NCBI GenBank assembly: GCA_022616415.1
Contig: JAKEEU010000008.1
Location: 27,782 to 91,781, forward strand
DNA from: Candidatus Zhuqueibacterota bacterium
GTDB taxonomy: Bacteria; Zhuqueibacterota; Zhuqueibacteria; Zhuqueibacterales; Zhuqueibacteraceae
Reading direction: 5' to 3'
DNA length: 64,000 nucleotides
Below are positions 1-8,932 of this stretch, piece by piece. The notes below the pieces were generated by a model that was given only the letters and a program-made list of their open reading frames with translations, searched no databases and had not been told where the DNA came from. Position 1 is the first letter of the stretch. Each line of letters starts with the position of its first letter. The translations under genes were made by a program, and so were the position numbers.

Positions 1-741
1 TATCTTTATATTATCGTTCATGCTGTTGATTACAATAAAGCCGACAGCACGTTTCGCACGACGGAATTGGACATTTTTCTCACGCCGAATTTCGTCGTCA
101 CCTTTCATTATGAGCCGATGCGCACGACGACGCATCGCCGCCTGCGCCTGAAAGAAGGCGCGCTGCCGCCAGACCGCCGGCCGGCGTTTTTGTTGCACCA
201 AATCCTTGACGACTTGATACACAATTACTCGCCGGCAATGGAAAATTTCGAGAAGCGGATCGGCAACATCGAAGAAATCATCATCAAAAAACCGCATCCC
301 CGCGTGCTCGACCGCATCTTCGAATTTAAAAGGGAAGTGCTCAATCTCAAGCGCATTCTCGGGCCGCAGCGCGAGGTCATCAACCGGCTCGGCCGCGGCG
401 AGTTTCGCCTGATCCCGACGGAACTGAGGGTGTATTACCGCGACATCTTCGACGAGATTTCACGTTATGCTGAATTGGCCGAAACTCATCGTGACTTCAT
501 CATGATGGCGCTGGATGCCTATCTCTCTTCGGTGTCCTACCGGCTCAACGAGATCATGCGCGCGCTGACGCTGATCTCCACCATCTTCCTGCCGCTGACG
601 TTCATCACCGGCTTGTTCGGAATGAATTTCGACGTCATTCCTTTGAGCAAGCATCCGCTGGGCTTTTATCTGACCATCGCGGCTTCAGTTTTGGTGGGGT
701 TGGCGATGTTTTTGTATTTTAAATTTAAACGGTGGGTGTGA
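1..741 (+). CDS. corA: CorA-family divalent cation transporter, 3' part
   Basis: This is the C-terminal 246 codons of a CorA-type Mg2+/Co2+ channel of the inner membrane; the frame is open from base 1, so the true start lies outside the window. The visible part has the end of the cytoplasmic alpha/beta domain, a long helical stretch (the stalk helix of the funnel), then two membrane helices. The diagnostic GMN motif sits in LFGMNFDVIPL at the end of the first membrane helix. The protein ends in the usual basic tail FKFKRWV. Family identity is firm because GMN and the two-helix topology are both present. Which ion it carries cannot be told from sequence. The sequence just after the stop is a TTGCTGG-type low-complexity stretch like the one upstream of smc. 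Confidence 0.9.
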   Translation, partial: YLYIIVHAVDYNKADSTFRTTELDIFLTPNFVVTFHYEPMRTTTHRRLRLKEGALPPDRRPAFLLHQILDDLIHNYSPAMENFEKRIGNIEEIIIKKPHPRVLDRIFEFKREVLNLKRILGPQREVINRLGRGEFRLIPTELRVYYRDIFDEISRYAELAETHRDFIMMALDAYLSSVSYRLNEIMRALTLISTIFLPLTFITGLFGMNFDVIPLSKHPLGFYLTIAASVLVGLAMFLYFKFKRWV

Positions 742-812
742 GGCTGGTTGCTTGTTGCTGGTTGCTTGATCTTCTCTGCATTTTGCGTTACCTTGTTTGA
801 AAAAAAACCTGC

Positions 813-841
813 TTGCAATTTCGCTCAAAAAGTGTTAAAAT
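813..841 (+). promoter_or_regulatory. Promoter of the HEPN gene pair
   Basis: TTGCAA at 813-818, a 17-bp spacer, and TAAAAT at 836-841. The spacing is ideal for a sigma70-type promoter and the same architecture recurs before many genes in this window. Transcription would start near 848. Confidence 0.55.
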
Positions 842-909
842 AGCAATGGACGGCTTCGATTAAAACACTGGCGGATATCTATTGGGTTGATGGATAATTG
901 GCTGAGCGA

Positions 910-1317
910 ATGGGAAAACGCAAAGAAGCAAATCTCAAGCGTGTCGAGTTGGCTCAAGTCATGTTGGAAGACGCGCGGTTCAATTTGCAGCACAAGCGCT
1001 ATCGTTGCTCGATTAGCCGGAGCTACTACGCGTGCCATCATGCAGCGCGGGCGTGTTTGGATGCCGTTGGTCAGCCCTTGCAAAAAACACGGGCAGGCGC
1101 GCATACTGCCTGTCTGAAAATCTTTGGCTTATATTTTATTAAAACTCGACTTTTGCCTGTTTCCCTCAGCAAAACTCTGCGAGCACTTATAAAATTGCGA
1201 GAAGCGGCTGACTATGAGCTCGACATCAAAAACATCGAAGAGGCTGCGAAACGTTCTTGTCAGCAAGCGGAATTCTTTTTCAGCGAGGTTGAAAAGTATG
1301 TCCAGGCCAAAATCTAA
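910..1317 (+). CDS. HEPN-domain protein
   Basis: About 135 residues, all helical, with the HEPN family signature SRSYYACHHAARACLDA near residues 30-46 (family form SYYAmfHAArALL). The R-x(5)-H spacing in RSYYACH resembles the RNase motif of HEPN toxins. HEPN proteins act as toxin RNases or as non-catalytic partners of small nucleotidyltransferases. I chose the ATG at 910; a TTG at 898 in the same frame would add four residues. The downstream gene starts inside this one (20-bp overlap), so the two are translationally coupled. A consensus promoter lies upstream at 813-841. Toxin activity is inference. Confidence 0.65.
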   Translation: MGKRKEANLKRVELAQVMLEDARFNLQHKRYRCSISRSYYACHHAARACLDAVGQPLQKTRAGAHTACLKIFGLYFIKTRLLPVSLSKTLRALIKLREAADYELDIKNIEEAAKRSCQQAEFFFSEVEKYVQAKI

Positions 1318-1693
1318 AGAACTAACACACGATGAGATTATCGCTCGTTTGGAGAAACCCAAATCCATGCGGTATATCCGCAAACTCATGAAGCCCTTGT
1401 TTGAAGAATTGCAGGCGAGATTTGGCAATGCCATTGCTGAAATCGTCGAGCGCGAGCATTGGGGTCCAAATTTTGACGCGTACTATGATGTTTGGGTACG
1501 CCGTCGCTCATCAGAAATCGAGAAATTCATCGACAACAAACTGCTCGAACTTGAGAATGAAAATTATGTATTCATCTTGGTGCAGGTAAAAGAGATTGAA
1601 GATTACAGCACCAATTCACGCGCCCAGGCTCGCGTCAATTCGAATTCAAAAAAACGTTCAACAAACGGCAAGCTGGCAGCGCAGCGCACATAG
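1298..1693 (+). CDS. Unknown partner of the HEPN protein
   Basis: A 131-residue charged cytoplasmic protein starting at the ATG at 1298, which overlaps the 3' end of the HEPN gene; the frame continues upstream but only through coding sequence of the HEPN gene. HEPN toxins are often encoded beside an MNT nucleotidyltransferase antitoxin, but the GSRARG...DxD signature of that family is not visible here. What is visible is a helical N-terminus, a central segment WGPNFDAYYDVWVRRRSSE, a strand-like YVFILVQV, and a basic, serine/asparagine-rich tail. I do not recognise the family. The tight overlap with a HEPN gene suggests an antitoxin or co-factor role, which is inference. Confidence 0.5.
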   Translation: MSRPKSKELTHDEIIARLEKPKSMRYIRKLMKPLFEELQARFGNAIAEIVEREHWGPNFDAYYDVWVRRRSSEIEKFIDNKLLELENENYVFILVQVKEIEDYSTNSRAQARVNSNSKKRSTNGKLAAQRT

Positions 1694-1717
1694 CTTCAAT
1701 CAAGCAACCAAAATTCT

Positions 1718-4075
1718 ATGCTGCGCCTTGCCAACCTCATCAAAAGTCCCACTCCTCTCGGCGGCCTGGTCACGTTAATTGTCGCACTGGCCGCCTATCT
1801 CCGCACGCTCGCGCCGACGGTCTCGTTTTGGGATTGCGGCGAATTTATTGCCTGCTCGTACATTCTCGGTGTTCCCCATCCGCCTGGTGCGCCGCTTTAT
1901 CTTTTGCTCGGCCGCGTTTTCAGCATGCTGCCGGTCGCGGCGGACATCGGCTGGCGCGTCAATTTGATTTCCGCATTGGCGAGCGCCGCGACCGTCTTGC
2001 TCACCTATCTCATCATCTTGCAGCTCATCCGCGAATTTCGCCGCCAGGAACATCGCTGGCCGGAAGTGATGGCAGCCGTCATCGGCGCACTCGCTTTTGC
2101 CTTCTCGGATAGCTTTTGGTTTAATGCGGTGGAAGCTGAGGTGTACGCGCTGTCGATGTTTTTCACCGCAGTGGTGATCTGGCTGGTTCTGCGCTGGGCC
2201 GAGCATCACACCGAAGAGGCGGCGTGGAAATATCTTTTGCTCATCGCTTATCTCATCGGCCTCGCCATCGGCGCGCATCTGCTCAACGTGCTCGCCATCC
2301 CGGTCATCGCCATGATTATTTATTTCAAGCACTGGGAGTTTTCGTGGCGCACTTTTTTTACCGCCATCATTCTCTCCGGCTTGGCGCTGCTCACGATATA
2401 TCCCGGCATCGTCAAGTGGATTCCAAAAATTATCGAAAGCTATGGCGCCGTCACTCTTGTTCTGGCGCTCTTGCTCACACTTTTAACAACGGCGTGGATG
2501 ATTCTCCGCAATCGGCCGGTGATGGCCGTGATCTTAACGAGCGTGCTGCTGATTTGCCTCGGCTACTCGACGTACATCGCCATCTTCATTCGCTCGCATC
2601 TCGATCCGGCGATTGACGAGAATGATCCGCAAACCATCGCCGCGTTGATCAGCTACTTGAATCGCGAGCAATATGGCAGCGAGGATATCGTCACGCAAAT
2701 CACCAAACGCAAAGCGCCGTTTTGGGATTATCAGATCAAAGAAATGTATCTGCGCTATTTCGGGTGGCAGTTCATTGGCCGCAGCAACAATCCGGCGACC
2801 GACCGCAATACCGTGCAACTCGATGGCCTTGCCGGCTTGCCATTTCTCCTCGGCTTATTGGGAATGTATTATCATTTTCGCCGCGATTGGCGGCGCGCCG
2901 GCGCGGTGGCGATGCTCTTCCTGCTCACCGGACTCGCGATCGTCGTTTATCTCAATCAGGCCGATCCGCAGCCGCGCGAGCGCGATTATTCCTACGTCGG
3001 ATCGTTTTTCGCCTTTACCTTGTGGATCGGTTTTGGCGCGCATGCTTTGCTCGACGCCGTCGCCGGCTCCAAAAGCGGGCGTCAGCACCTGCAAATCGCG
3101 ATGGCCGGTTTACTCTTCATCTTCGTTCCGGCCAATCTCTTACGGCACAATTTTCACACCCACGACCGCGAGGGCAATTATGTGGCTTCGGACTACGCGT
3201 ACAATGTGCTCAATTCTTGCGAGGCCGATGCCATTCTTTTTACGAATGGCGACAACGACACTTTTCCGCTCTGGTATCTGCAACAAGTCGAGGGTTTTCG
3301 CCGCGACGTGAGCGTGGCCAATCTCAGCCTGCTCAACACACATTGGTACATTCGCGAGCTCAAAAACCGCGAGCCGAAAGTGCCCATGAGCCTGACCGAC
3401 AGCGTGATCGACTCCATCGGCCTTTTAGATTGGCCGGAGGCGGGAATGATCGGCATTCCCGTGGAAGACGAAGCGGTTTTTCAAAAATATCTCGAGGAAG
3501 TTAAAAACTTTTTTCCGGCGGAATCACTGCGCCAACAAGGCCGGGAAATGCAGATTGCAATCGGGCCGACTTTTGCCAGGCGCTTTTTGCGCGTGCAAGA
3601 TTTGATGATCTTTGAGATCGTTGCGGCCAATCAATTCCGCCGGCCGATTTACTTTGGCTTCAATGTGCCGGAGGAAAACCACGCCGGCTTGACGCCGTAT
3701 CTGCGCATCGACGGCATGGCCTTGAAGCTGATGCCGTTTCAGGGCGTGCGCTATTCTCCCGAAGCGCTGCGCCATCATCTGCTCGCGGTGTATCATTATC
3801 GCGGCCTCGACGATCCCGGCGTGTATTTGGATGATCAGGCGCAAGGACTCGCCCAAAGCTATCGCGCCAATTTTCTCACGCTGATTACGCATCACCTCCA
3901 AAGGCAGGAACGCCGGGAAACGCTGGAACTATTGCGGCGCATGGATGAACTCATGCCGCCAAACGTTTTGCCGCTGCACAGCGTCAATGCGTTTATCCAA
4001 ATCGGCAAGCTGTATGCGCAAGCCGGCGATTCGACGGAGCTGGAGCGCCGGTTGAAGCAGGTCACGCCGAAATGA
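1718..4075 (+). CDS. DUF2723 polytopic membrane glycosyltransferase-like protein
   Basis: 785 residues. The N-terminus carries the DUF2723 signature: an acidic loop motif SFWDCGEFIACSY followed by GVPHPPGAPLYLLLGR after the first membrane helix, then about ten or more further hydrophobic helices to roughly residue 475, then a soluble C-terminal domain with TNGDNDTFPLWYLQQ and REPKVPMS. The family is related to GT-C O-mannosyltransferases (eukaryotic TMEM260 is a relative), in which the early acidic residues bind the lipid-linked sugar donor. It is widespread in FCB bacteria. The acceptor is unknown; glycosylation of exported proteins is an inference from the family. The ATG at 1718 lies 24 bp after the preceding gene, so it may be read from the same promoter. 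Confidence 0.8.
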   Translation: MLRLANLIKSPTPLGGLVTLIVALAAYLRTLAPTVSFWDCGEFIACSYILGVPHPPGAPLYLLLGRVFSMLPVAADIGWRVNLISALASAATVLLTYLIILQLIREFRRQEHRWPEVMAAVIGALAFAFSDSFWFNAVEAEVYALSMFFTAVVIWLVLRWAEHHTEEAAWKYLLLIAYLIGLAIGAHLLNVLAIPVIAMIIYFKHWEFSWRTFFTAIILSGLALLTIYPGIVKWIPKIIESYGAVTLVLALLLTLLTTAWMILRNRPVMAVILTSVLLICLGYSTYIAIFIRSHLDPAIDENDPQTIAALISYLNREQYGSEDIVTQITKRKAPFWDYQIKEMYLRYFGWQFIGRSNNPATDRNTVQLDGLAGLPFLLGLLGMYYHFRRDWRRAGAVAMLFLLTGLAIVVYLNQADPQPRERDYSYVGSFFAFTLWIGFGAHALLDAVAGSKSGRQHLQIAMAGLLFIFVPANLLRHNFHTHDREGNYVASDYAYNVLNSCEADAILFTNGDNDTFPLWYLQQVEGFRRDVSVANLSLLNTHWYIRELKNREPKVPMSLTDSVIDSIGLLDWPEAGMIGIPVEDEAVFQKYLEEVKNFFPAESLRQQGREMQIAIGPTFARRFLRVQDLMIFEIVAANQFRRPIYFGFNVPEENHAGLTPYLRIDGMALKLMPFQGVRYSPEALRHHLLAVYHYRGLDDPGVYLDDQAQGLAQSYRANFLTLITHHLQRQERRETLELLRRMDELMPPNVLPLHSVNAFIQIGKLYAQAGDSTELERRLKQVTPK

Positions 4076-4083
4076 GGATTTAG

Positions 4084-4175
4084 GTTCGTAGTCACGCCTT
4101 TAGGCGTACAGTGTTTCCAATCTGCAAAAATTTCGGAGCAATCCAAGCGCGACGCCAGAAGGCGTTACTACAAAC
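4084..4175. repeat. Palindromic repeat, GTAGT...ACTAC type (family E, copy 1)
   Basis: Outer arms of about 24 bp (4084-4107 and 4151-4175) pair with three or four mismatches. Each arm contains its own small hairpin (ACGCCTTTAGGCGT and ACGCCAGAAGGCGT). A repeat of the same hairpin-of-hairpins design lies at 39240-39320. It sits between the converging DUF2723 and smc genes. Confidence 0.6.
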
Positions 4176-4201
4176 GAAAAACCCAGACTTGCATCTGGGT
4201 T
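4175..4201 (-). terminator. Second terminator of smc
   Basis: On the minus strand the stem AACCCAGA / TCTGGGTT (4201-4194 with 4187-4180, loop 6 nt) is followed by a run of T. It lies downstream of another hairpin terminator, giving smc two terminators in tandem. Confidence 0.6.
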
Positions 4202-4207
4202 CATTTC

Positions 4208-4229
4208 AAAAAAACAGACCGGCGGTCTG
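4208..4229 (-). terminator. First terminator of smc
   Basis: Two bases after the smc stop codon, the minus strand forms CAGACC-GCC-GGTCTG (4229-4215) followed by seven T. This is a compact Rho-independent terminator. Confidence 0.75.
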
Positions 4230-4231
4230 TG

Positions 4232-7200
4232 TTACGCCGCCGCGGCGATTTTGCCCACCTCCGCATCTTCAAACTTCACCGAGACGACTTTTGACACGCC
4301 CTGCTCTTCCATCGTAATGCCGTAGAGATAATCCGCGGCTTTCATCGTCAGCTTGTTGTGGGTGACGACGATGAACTGCGTGTTGTCGGAAAATTTTTTG
4401 ATGGCGCCGACGAAACGGCCGATGTTCATATCGTCGAGCGGCGCATCCACCTCGTCGAGAATGCAGAACGGGCTTGGCTTCACCAAATAAATCGCAAAGA
4501 GCAGCGAGGTCGCCGTCAGTGTCTTCTCGCCGCCGGAGAGCAACGCCAGCGAGCCCAGCTTTTTGCCTTTGGGGTTGGCTTCGATGACGATGTCGGCCTC
4601 CAGCGGATCGCCCTCGTCGAGCCGCAAATCGGCCTCGCCATTCTCAAAAAAGCCTTTGAATACCTGAATGAAGTTCTCGCGAATTTGTGAGAAGACTTTG
4701 CCGAAGCGCTCGTAGGCCGTGTCGTTGATCACCTTGATGGTGTCTTTCAAATTTGCTTCGGCTTTCAGCAAATCTTCCTTTTGCGCCGTGAGAAAATCAA
4801 AGCGCTCTTTCTCTTTTTCATATTCGGACAACGCCAGCATATTCACCGGCCCCATGCTCTTCAAGCGATTGCGCAACCAGCCGACGCGCTCTTCGGTGGC
4901 TGCCGCATCAAATTCACCTTCGGGTGGCTTTTGCTGCGACAAATCAAGCTCGTAAGTTTCACGAATGTGTTTGATCAAATTATCGCGTTGCATCGTCAAT
5001 TCGGAAATATGCAGCTCGGCTTGGTGCAATTTTTCCGAGACCTCGTCACGCTCGGCGCGCACCGCACGCAACGCGCGCTCTTTCGAGTCCGCGGTTTGCT
5101 TTTGCTCGCGGAACGTGCGCTCGATCTCCGAAACCACTTCTTCCAATTCTTTACGTTCGGCAAAATCGTCGTGCATCTGCTCGCGCAAACTGTTGATTTG
5201 CTCGGCCAGTTCCTTCTCCTGTTGCTCGGCCTCGGCAATCTGCTCGGTGCGTCGCTCGATGCTCTCGGCCATATCGCGTTGGCTGCCGGCATTGCGTTCG
5301 ATTTCGGATTGCACATTGCGCAGCTCGGCGCGCCTCTCGACGGCGATCACATTGGCGGCATTGGCCGCTTCCTGCGCGACGCGCAGTTCCTGTTCCAAGC
5401 TCTCCAGCGCGGCAGCCTGCTGCACATTCGTGGCTTCGGCGGCTTGCCGCCGCGATTCAAATTCTTGCAGTTTGGGATCAAGCTCGGCAAGTTGGACGCG
5501 GAACTCTAGCCGGCCGGCATCGAGTTTCGCCAACTCATCGCTGCGTTGGCGAATTTCCTGCTCGGCACGGCTGCTCTCAAAAGCAGCTTGGCCAAATTCC
5601 AACTCCAGCTTTTGTTTTTCACTCTCGGCTTGCTTGCGCTGATCGAGCAGATCTTCGCTTTGCGCCAGCAGCCTTTGCAACGCTTCTTCAGCGTCTTCCT
5701 TTGCATCGGACTGCTGCGCGACTTCTTCGTGCAGGCGCGCCACTTCCGCCTCAAGCTGCTCGATCTGCGTTTTGCGGTCAATGACGCTTTCGTGGCCGCG
5801 GCTGGTATCGCCGCCTTTCAGCGGCCCCCACGTCGTCAGCACCTCGCCGGCGAGCGTGACAAAGCTTTGACGATGCGAGTTGGACTGCTCCAACAGCGCG
5901 CGCGCATCAGCCAGCGACGAGACGATGTAACATTCATCAAGAAGATTTTCGACTAAAAACCGCGCGGCCTCATCGCATTCAACCACTTCGCTCGCAGGCG
6001 AGATGATGCGAGAGTCTTCGAATCGACTGCTCAGATTTCTGCCATTCGGCGAGTGCAATCCACGCAACGGCAGGAAAGTCGCCAAACCTTTTTCGCGCTG
6101 ACGCAGCATATCCATGCCTTCAAAGGCGCGATCGGTGGAATCAACCAGCAACGAAACCACGGCTTCGCCGAGTGCGGCTTCGACGGCGCGGCGATAATTT
6201 TCCGGCACGCGAATCCGCTCCGCCAACGTGCCCAGACAACCCTCCGGCATGCCGCCTTCCAGCAGCAGATGCTTGACGCCCTCGGGATAATCCTCGTAGG
6301 TCTCCAAAAATTTACGCAGCAAATTGGCGCGATCTTGATGCCGTTGCATGGCGCTGTGCAACGCCATGATCTGCTCTTTGAGGCGGGCAACGGTTGATTC
6401 TTTCTCAGCAATGCCTTGCTGATTGGCTTCGATTTCGAGATTCAAATGATCGAGACGAGCGAGGTTGATGGCCAGTTGCCGTTGCGTTTCATCACGCCGG
6501 CTGGTCAGCTCGGCTTGGCGTTGCTGCAATTCGGCGGATTCTTGTTGCAATACGGCCTGGCGCTTTTCGTTAAATTCGATTTGCGTGCGCAAACGCTCGT
6601 TTTCTTTTTGCAACTGGCTCAAGGTTTCCGCCTCGCCCTGCCGCTGCGCCTCGGCCTCCCGCACTTCCTGCCGCTTGGCTTGATAGCGCTCTTGAAAGCC
6701 GCTCAATGCCGACTGCTTGGTGTTCAGCTCGCCAACGACCGTATCCACCGCGAGCGTCAACTCTTCCACGCGGTTGGAGAGTGTTTGCTTCATTTCTTCC
6801 AGCATCGTGCGCCGCGTTTTAAGCTCTTCGATCTCTTTGGCAAAACGCTCGCGGTTTTCCTTGACGGCGCGGCTGCGTTCCTGGCTGACGAGAACTTGTT
6901 CTTCTTTTTTCTTGAGGCGCTCGGTGTTGGCATTCAAATCGCGCTGGCGTGCCACAAGCTGTTTTTCGATTTCCAGCAACGTCAGGCGCATCTCTTCGAT
7001 TTGCGCTTCCTCCGCCGCAAGCTGCGCCGAAATTTGTTCGCGGCGATCGCGAGAATCTTTGGCGCTGTTGACGAGCGGCTCCAGCTCGTTTTTGATTTGG
7101 TGAAATTGAAACGCCGCCAACGCCATGTCGGTCTCGCGCAGCTCGTTGGCATAAACTTGATAGCGCTCGGCTTTTTGCACCTGCCGCTTCAGTGAATCGA

Positions 7201-7804
7201 CCGTCTTCTCGACTTCGCTGAGAATGTCGTTGAGGCGCAACAGATCCTGCTCGGTGGCTTCCAATTTGCGGAAGGCCGCTCGCCGCCGCGCTTTATATTT
7301 GCCGACGCCGGCGGCTTCCTCAAAAATGTGGCGCCGCTCTTCCGGCTTGCCGTTGAGAATCTGCTCGACCATCGCCAGCTCGATGACGGAATACGCATTC
7401 GCGCCGACGCCGGTGTCCATCAGCAAATCCGCGATGTCCTTCAATCGGCACGGCGTGTTGTTGAGCAGATACTGGCTTTCGCCGGAGCGGAACAGCCGGC
7501 GCGTGATCTGCACTTCGGAATATTCGATGGGCAAAACGTTGCGCGTGTTCTGAATGGTCAGCGAGACTTCCGCCATGCCCAGCGGCTTCTGCGTTTTCGA
7601 GCCGTTGAAGATGACGTTTTCCATGCGCTCGCTGCGCAGCGCTCCGGCTTTTTGCTCGCCGAGCACCCAGCGGATGGCGTCCACGATGTTGCTTTTGCCG
7701 CAGCCGTTGGGGCCGACGACGCTGGTGATGCCGCTATGAAAAACGAATTGGGTTTTTTTCGCGAAAGATTTGAACCCAAAAATCTCGAGATCGGAAAGAT
7801 ACAC
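4232..7804 (-). CDS. smc: Chromosome segregation SMC ATPase
   Basis: 1190 residues, the full length of bacterial SMC, which forms with ScpA/ScpB the ring that organises and segregates the chromosome. The N-terminal head has Walker A GPNGCGKSNIVDAI at about residues 32-45. Two long coiled-coil arms follow, very rich in E, Q, R and A (about 170-500 and 690-1010). Between them is the globular hinge, with EGGMPEGCLGTLAERI and the glycines around 650-665. The C-terminal head carries the ABC signature LLSGGEKTLTA and Walker B FCILDEVDAPLDD. The start at 7804 gives the canonical N-terminus MYLSDLEIFGFKSFAKK. Two hairpin terminators follow the gene. No scpA or scpB is in the window. Confidence 0.97.
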   Translation of the reverse strand: MYLSDLEIFGFKSFAKKTQFVFHSGITSVVGPNGCGKSNIVDAIRWVLGEQKAGALRSERMENVIFNGSKTQKPLGMAEVSLTIQNTRNVLPIEYSEVQITRRLFRSGESQYLLNNTPCRLKDIADLLMDTGVGANAYSVIELAMVEQILNGKPEERRHIFEEAAGVGKYKARRRAAFRKLEATEQDLLRLNDILSEVEKTVDSLKRQVQKAERYQVYANELRETDMALAAFQFHQIKNELEPLVNSAKDSRDRREQISAQLAAEEAQIEEMRLTLLEIEKQLVARQRDLNANTERLKKKEEQVLVSQERSRAVKENRERFAKEIEELKTRRTMLEEMKQTLSNRVEELTLAVDTVVGELNTKQSALSGFQERYQAKRQEVREAEAQRQGEAETLSQLQKENERLRTQIEFNEKRQAVLQQESAELQQRQAELTSRRDETQRQLAINLARLDHLNLEIEANQQGIAEKESTVARLKEQIMALHSAMQRHQDRANLLRKFLETYEDYPEGVKHLLLEGGMPEGCLGTLAERIRVPENYRRAVEAALGEAVVSLLVDSTDRAFEGMDMLRQREKGLATFLPLRGLHSPNGRNLSSRFEDSRIISPASEVVECDEAARFLVENLLDECYIVSSLADARALLEQSNSHRQSFVTLAGEVLTTWGPLKGGDTSRGHESVIDRKTQIEQLEAEVARLHEEVAQQSDAKEDAEEALQRLLAQSEDLLDQRKQAESEKQKLELEFGQAAFESSRAEQEIRQRSDELAKLDAGRLEFRVQLAELDPKLQEFESRRQAAEATNVQQAAALESLEQELRVAQEAANAANVIAVERRAELRNVQSEIERNAGSQRDMAESIERRTEQIAEAEQQEKELAEQINSLREQMHDDFAERKELEEVVSEIERTFREQKQTADSKERALRAVRAERDEVSEKLHQAELHISELTMQRDNLIKHIRETYELDLSQQKPPEGEFDAAATEERVGWLRNRLKSMGPVNMLALSEYEKEKERFDFLTAQKEDLLKAEANLKDTIKVINDTAYERFGKVFSQIRENFIQVFKGFFENGEADLRLDEGDPLEADIVIEANPKGKKLGSLALLSGGEKTLTATSLLFAIYLVKPSPFCILDEVDAPLDDMNIGRFVGAIKKFSDNTQFIVVTHNKLTMKAADYLYGITMEEQGVSKVVSVKFEDAEVGKIAAAA

Positions 7805-7935
7805 TGGTTGCTGGTTCCTGGTTGCTGGTTATTTGTTGCTGGTCGCTCGTTGCTGGCGGCTCGTTGCGGTTTTTCTCTCTATTTGCCACTTGCACACTTG
7901 CGACTTGCACACTTGCCTATTTGCCACTTGCTTTC
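7805..7935. repeat. Low-complexity TTGCTGG and CACTTGC word repeats
   Basis: Immediately upstream of smc, imperfect repeats of TTGCTGGT change into imperfect repeats of a CACTTGC/TATTTGC word. Similar TTGCTGG wording occurs after the CorA gene (748-773) and after the propeller gene (16801-16812). The units vary too much in length for a CRISPR array or a simple microsatellite. No coding frame is convincing. Confidence 0.5.
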
Positions 7936-7967
7936 TGTGGATAACCTTGTGGATAACTTGTGAACAA
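7936..7967. promoter_or_regulatory. Cluster of DnaA-box-like sites
   Basis: TGTGGATAA occurs at 7936-7944 and again at 7948-7956; each is the exact complement of the consensus DnaA box TTATCCACA. A third, degenerate site TGTGAACAA follows at 7959-7967, in the same orientation and at nearly the same 11-12 bp phase. An AT-rich stretch follows to about 8040. Regular one-turn spacing of consensus boxes is typical of a replication origin or a DnaA-controlled promoter. No dnaA or dnaN is nearby, so the role is open. Confidence 0.45.
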
Positions 7968-8078
7968 CTACAATATGCTGTAGACGCGGAAATTTTCAAA
8001 TACAAGCAATAGAGCAAACTAATTTATTGGATGCGACGGAGAAATGCAAGAGAATTTTATCGGACGCTCAAAATTCGC

Positions 8079-8107
8079 TTGCTTTATTGCGCAGGCTTGC
8101 TTAATTA
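8079..8107 (+). promoter_or_regulatory. Promoter of the first TumE-type TA module
   Basis: TTGCTT (8079-8084), 17 bp, TAATTA (8102-8107). The second module of the same kind has the closely similar TTGCTT-16-TAATAA. The start codon follows about 40 bp further on with an AAGGAG ribosome site. Confidence 0.5.
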
Positions 8108-8147
8108 TAAGAAACCTGAAAACAGATTTTTATAAGGAGAATTGGCG

Positions 8148-8522
8148 ATGTTAACAACGATTATCATTACCGAAAATGGCGAAGGCCGTATCGCCGCGGA
8201 AGCCGTAAGAGCGCTCGGCATCGTGCCAAAATCCAGAGTTGAGGCGGAAATCACCATCAAAGACATCGATCCCCCATTGCCGCTGGAGATTCCGCCGGAT
8301 AAGACTTTGCAGGACATTTTGGACGAGTACGAGATAAAGTATGGAATGACTTCGGAAGAGTGCTCACGCAAATTGGAAAATGACGATATTGATGAAACTT
8401 TGGATCTCCTGCAATGGATGGGTTTTTACGAATTGGCTCGCCGCGCTTATTCTCGCGGAGAGAATCCGGCAGAGATGAAATTTACGTTGGTAGCCAAGGC
8501 ATCTCAAAAGCGTCGAAAATAA
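8148..8522 (+). CDS. Putative antitoxin of TumE-type module 1
   Basis: 124 residues from the ATG at 8148, which has AAGGAG eight bases upstream; a TTG at 8142 in frame lacks this spacing. The N-terminal 35 residues (TTIIITENGEGRIAAEAVRA) look like a small beta-rich AbrB-like or similar DNA-binding fold, then a helical acidic segment KTLQDILDEYEIKYGM. The downstream toxin-like gene begins two bases after this stop. A shorter counterpart next to a homologous toxin lies at 41067-41363; both share a helical E-x-YE-x-KYG segment. Assignment as antitoxin rests on position and partner and is inference. Confidence 0.55.
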   Translation: MLTTIIITENGEGRIAAEAVRALGIVPKSRVEAEITIKDIDPPLPLEIPPDKTLQDILDEYEIKYGMTSEECSRKLENDDIDETLDLLQWMGFYELARRAYSRGENPAEMKFTLVAKASQKRRK

Positions 8523-8524
8523 TC

Positions 8525-8932
8525 ATGCTAAATAACTACGAAGAGTATGCCGTATTTCTCTCGACACTGCTCGATAGATTTGACAGCATTCAAAGCGTGG
8601 AATTTAATGCTTACCTGACCTCAGCAACGGAGGGATACTCTTCGGGTACAATATTATTCCAGAACGAAATCAAGTTCACATTTGTTGAGCATATTGATTT
8701 CGCTGGGAAACGATTGTTTAAATACGGCTACACTGTTTATAAAGCCGGCGAAACGTTGTTTTATTACGATTCACAACCCCATCCCAACGATCCGTCCCTC
8801 GCCGCTACGTTCCCACATCACAAACACATCTCACCAGACATCAAGCATCATCGCATTCCTGCACCAGGAATCTCTTTTGAGCGTTCCAATTTGGAATTTG
8901 TGATTCGCGAGATTGAGGCAACCTTGCTGTAA
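8525..8932 (+). CDS. TumE-type (DUF6516-like) toxin, module 1
   Basis: 135 residues. The C-terminal half carries the hallmark HPNDPSLAATFPHHKH followed by PDIKHHRIPAP; families annotated DUF6516/TumE have the related form (D)NAPHHPE..TFPHHKH. This is recalled family knowledge, not a search result. The ATG at 8525 lies two bases after the antitoxin stop; the longer open frame upstream overlaps the antitoxin and is unlikely to be used. A homolog with nearly the same motif block is encoded at 40646-41092. TumE proteins are toxins of type II-like TA pairs; the molecular target is not evident from sequence. Confidence 0.65.
   Translation: MLNNYEEYAVFLSTLLDRFDSIQSVEFNAYLTSATEGYSSGTILFQNEIKFTFVEHIDFAGKRLFKYGYTVYKAGETLFYYDSQPHPNDPSLAATFPHHKHISPDIKHHRIPAPGISFERSNLEFVIREIEATLL

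Noticed and set aside
7860..7935. Imperfect CACTTGC/TATTTGC repeats resembling a CRISPR array.
   Set aside because: Unit length varies from about 7 to 12 bp and there are no constant-length spacers.
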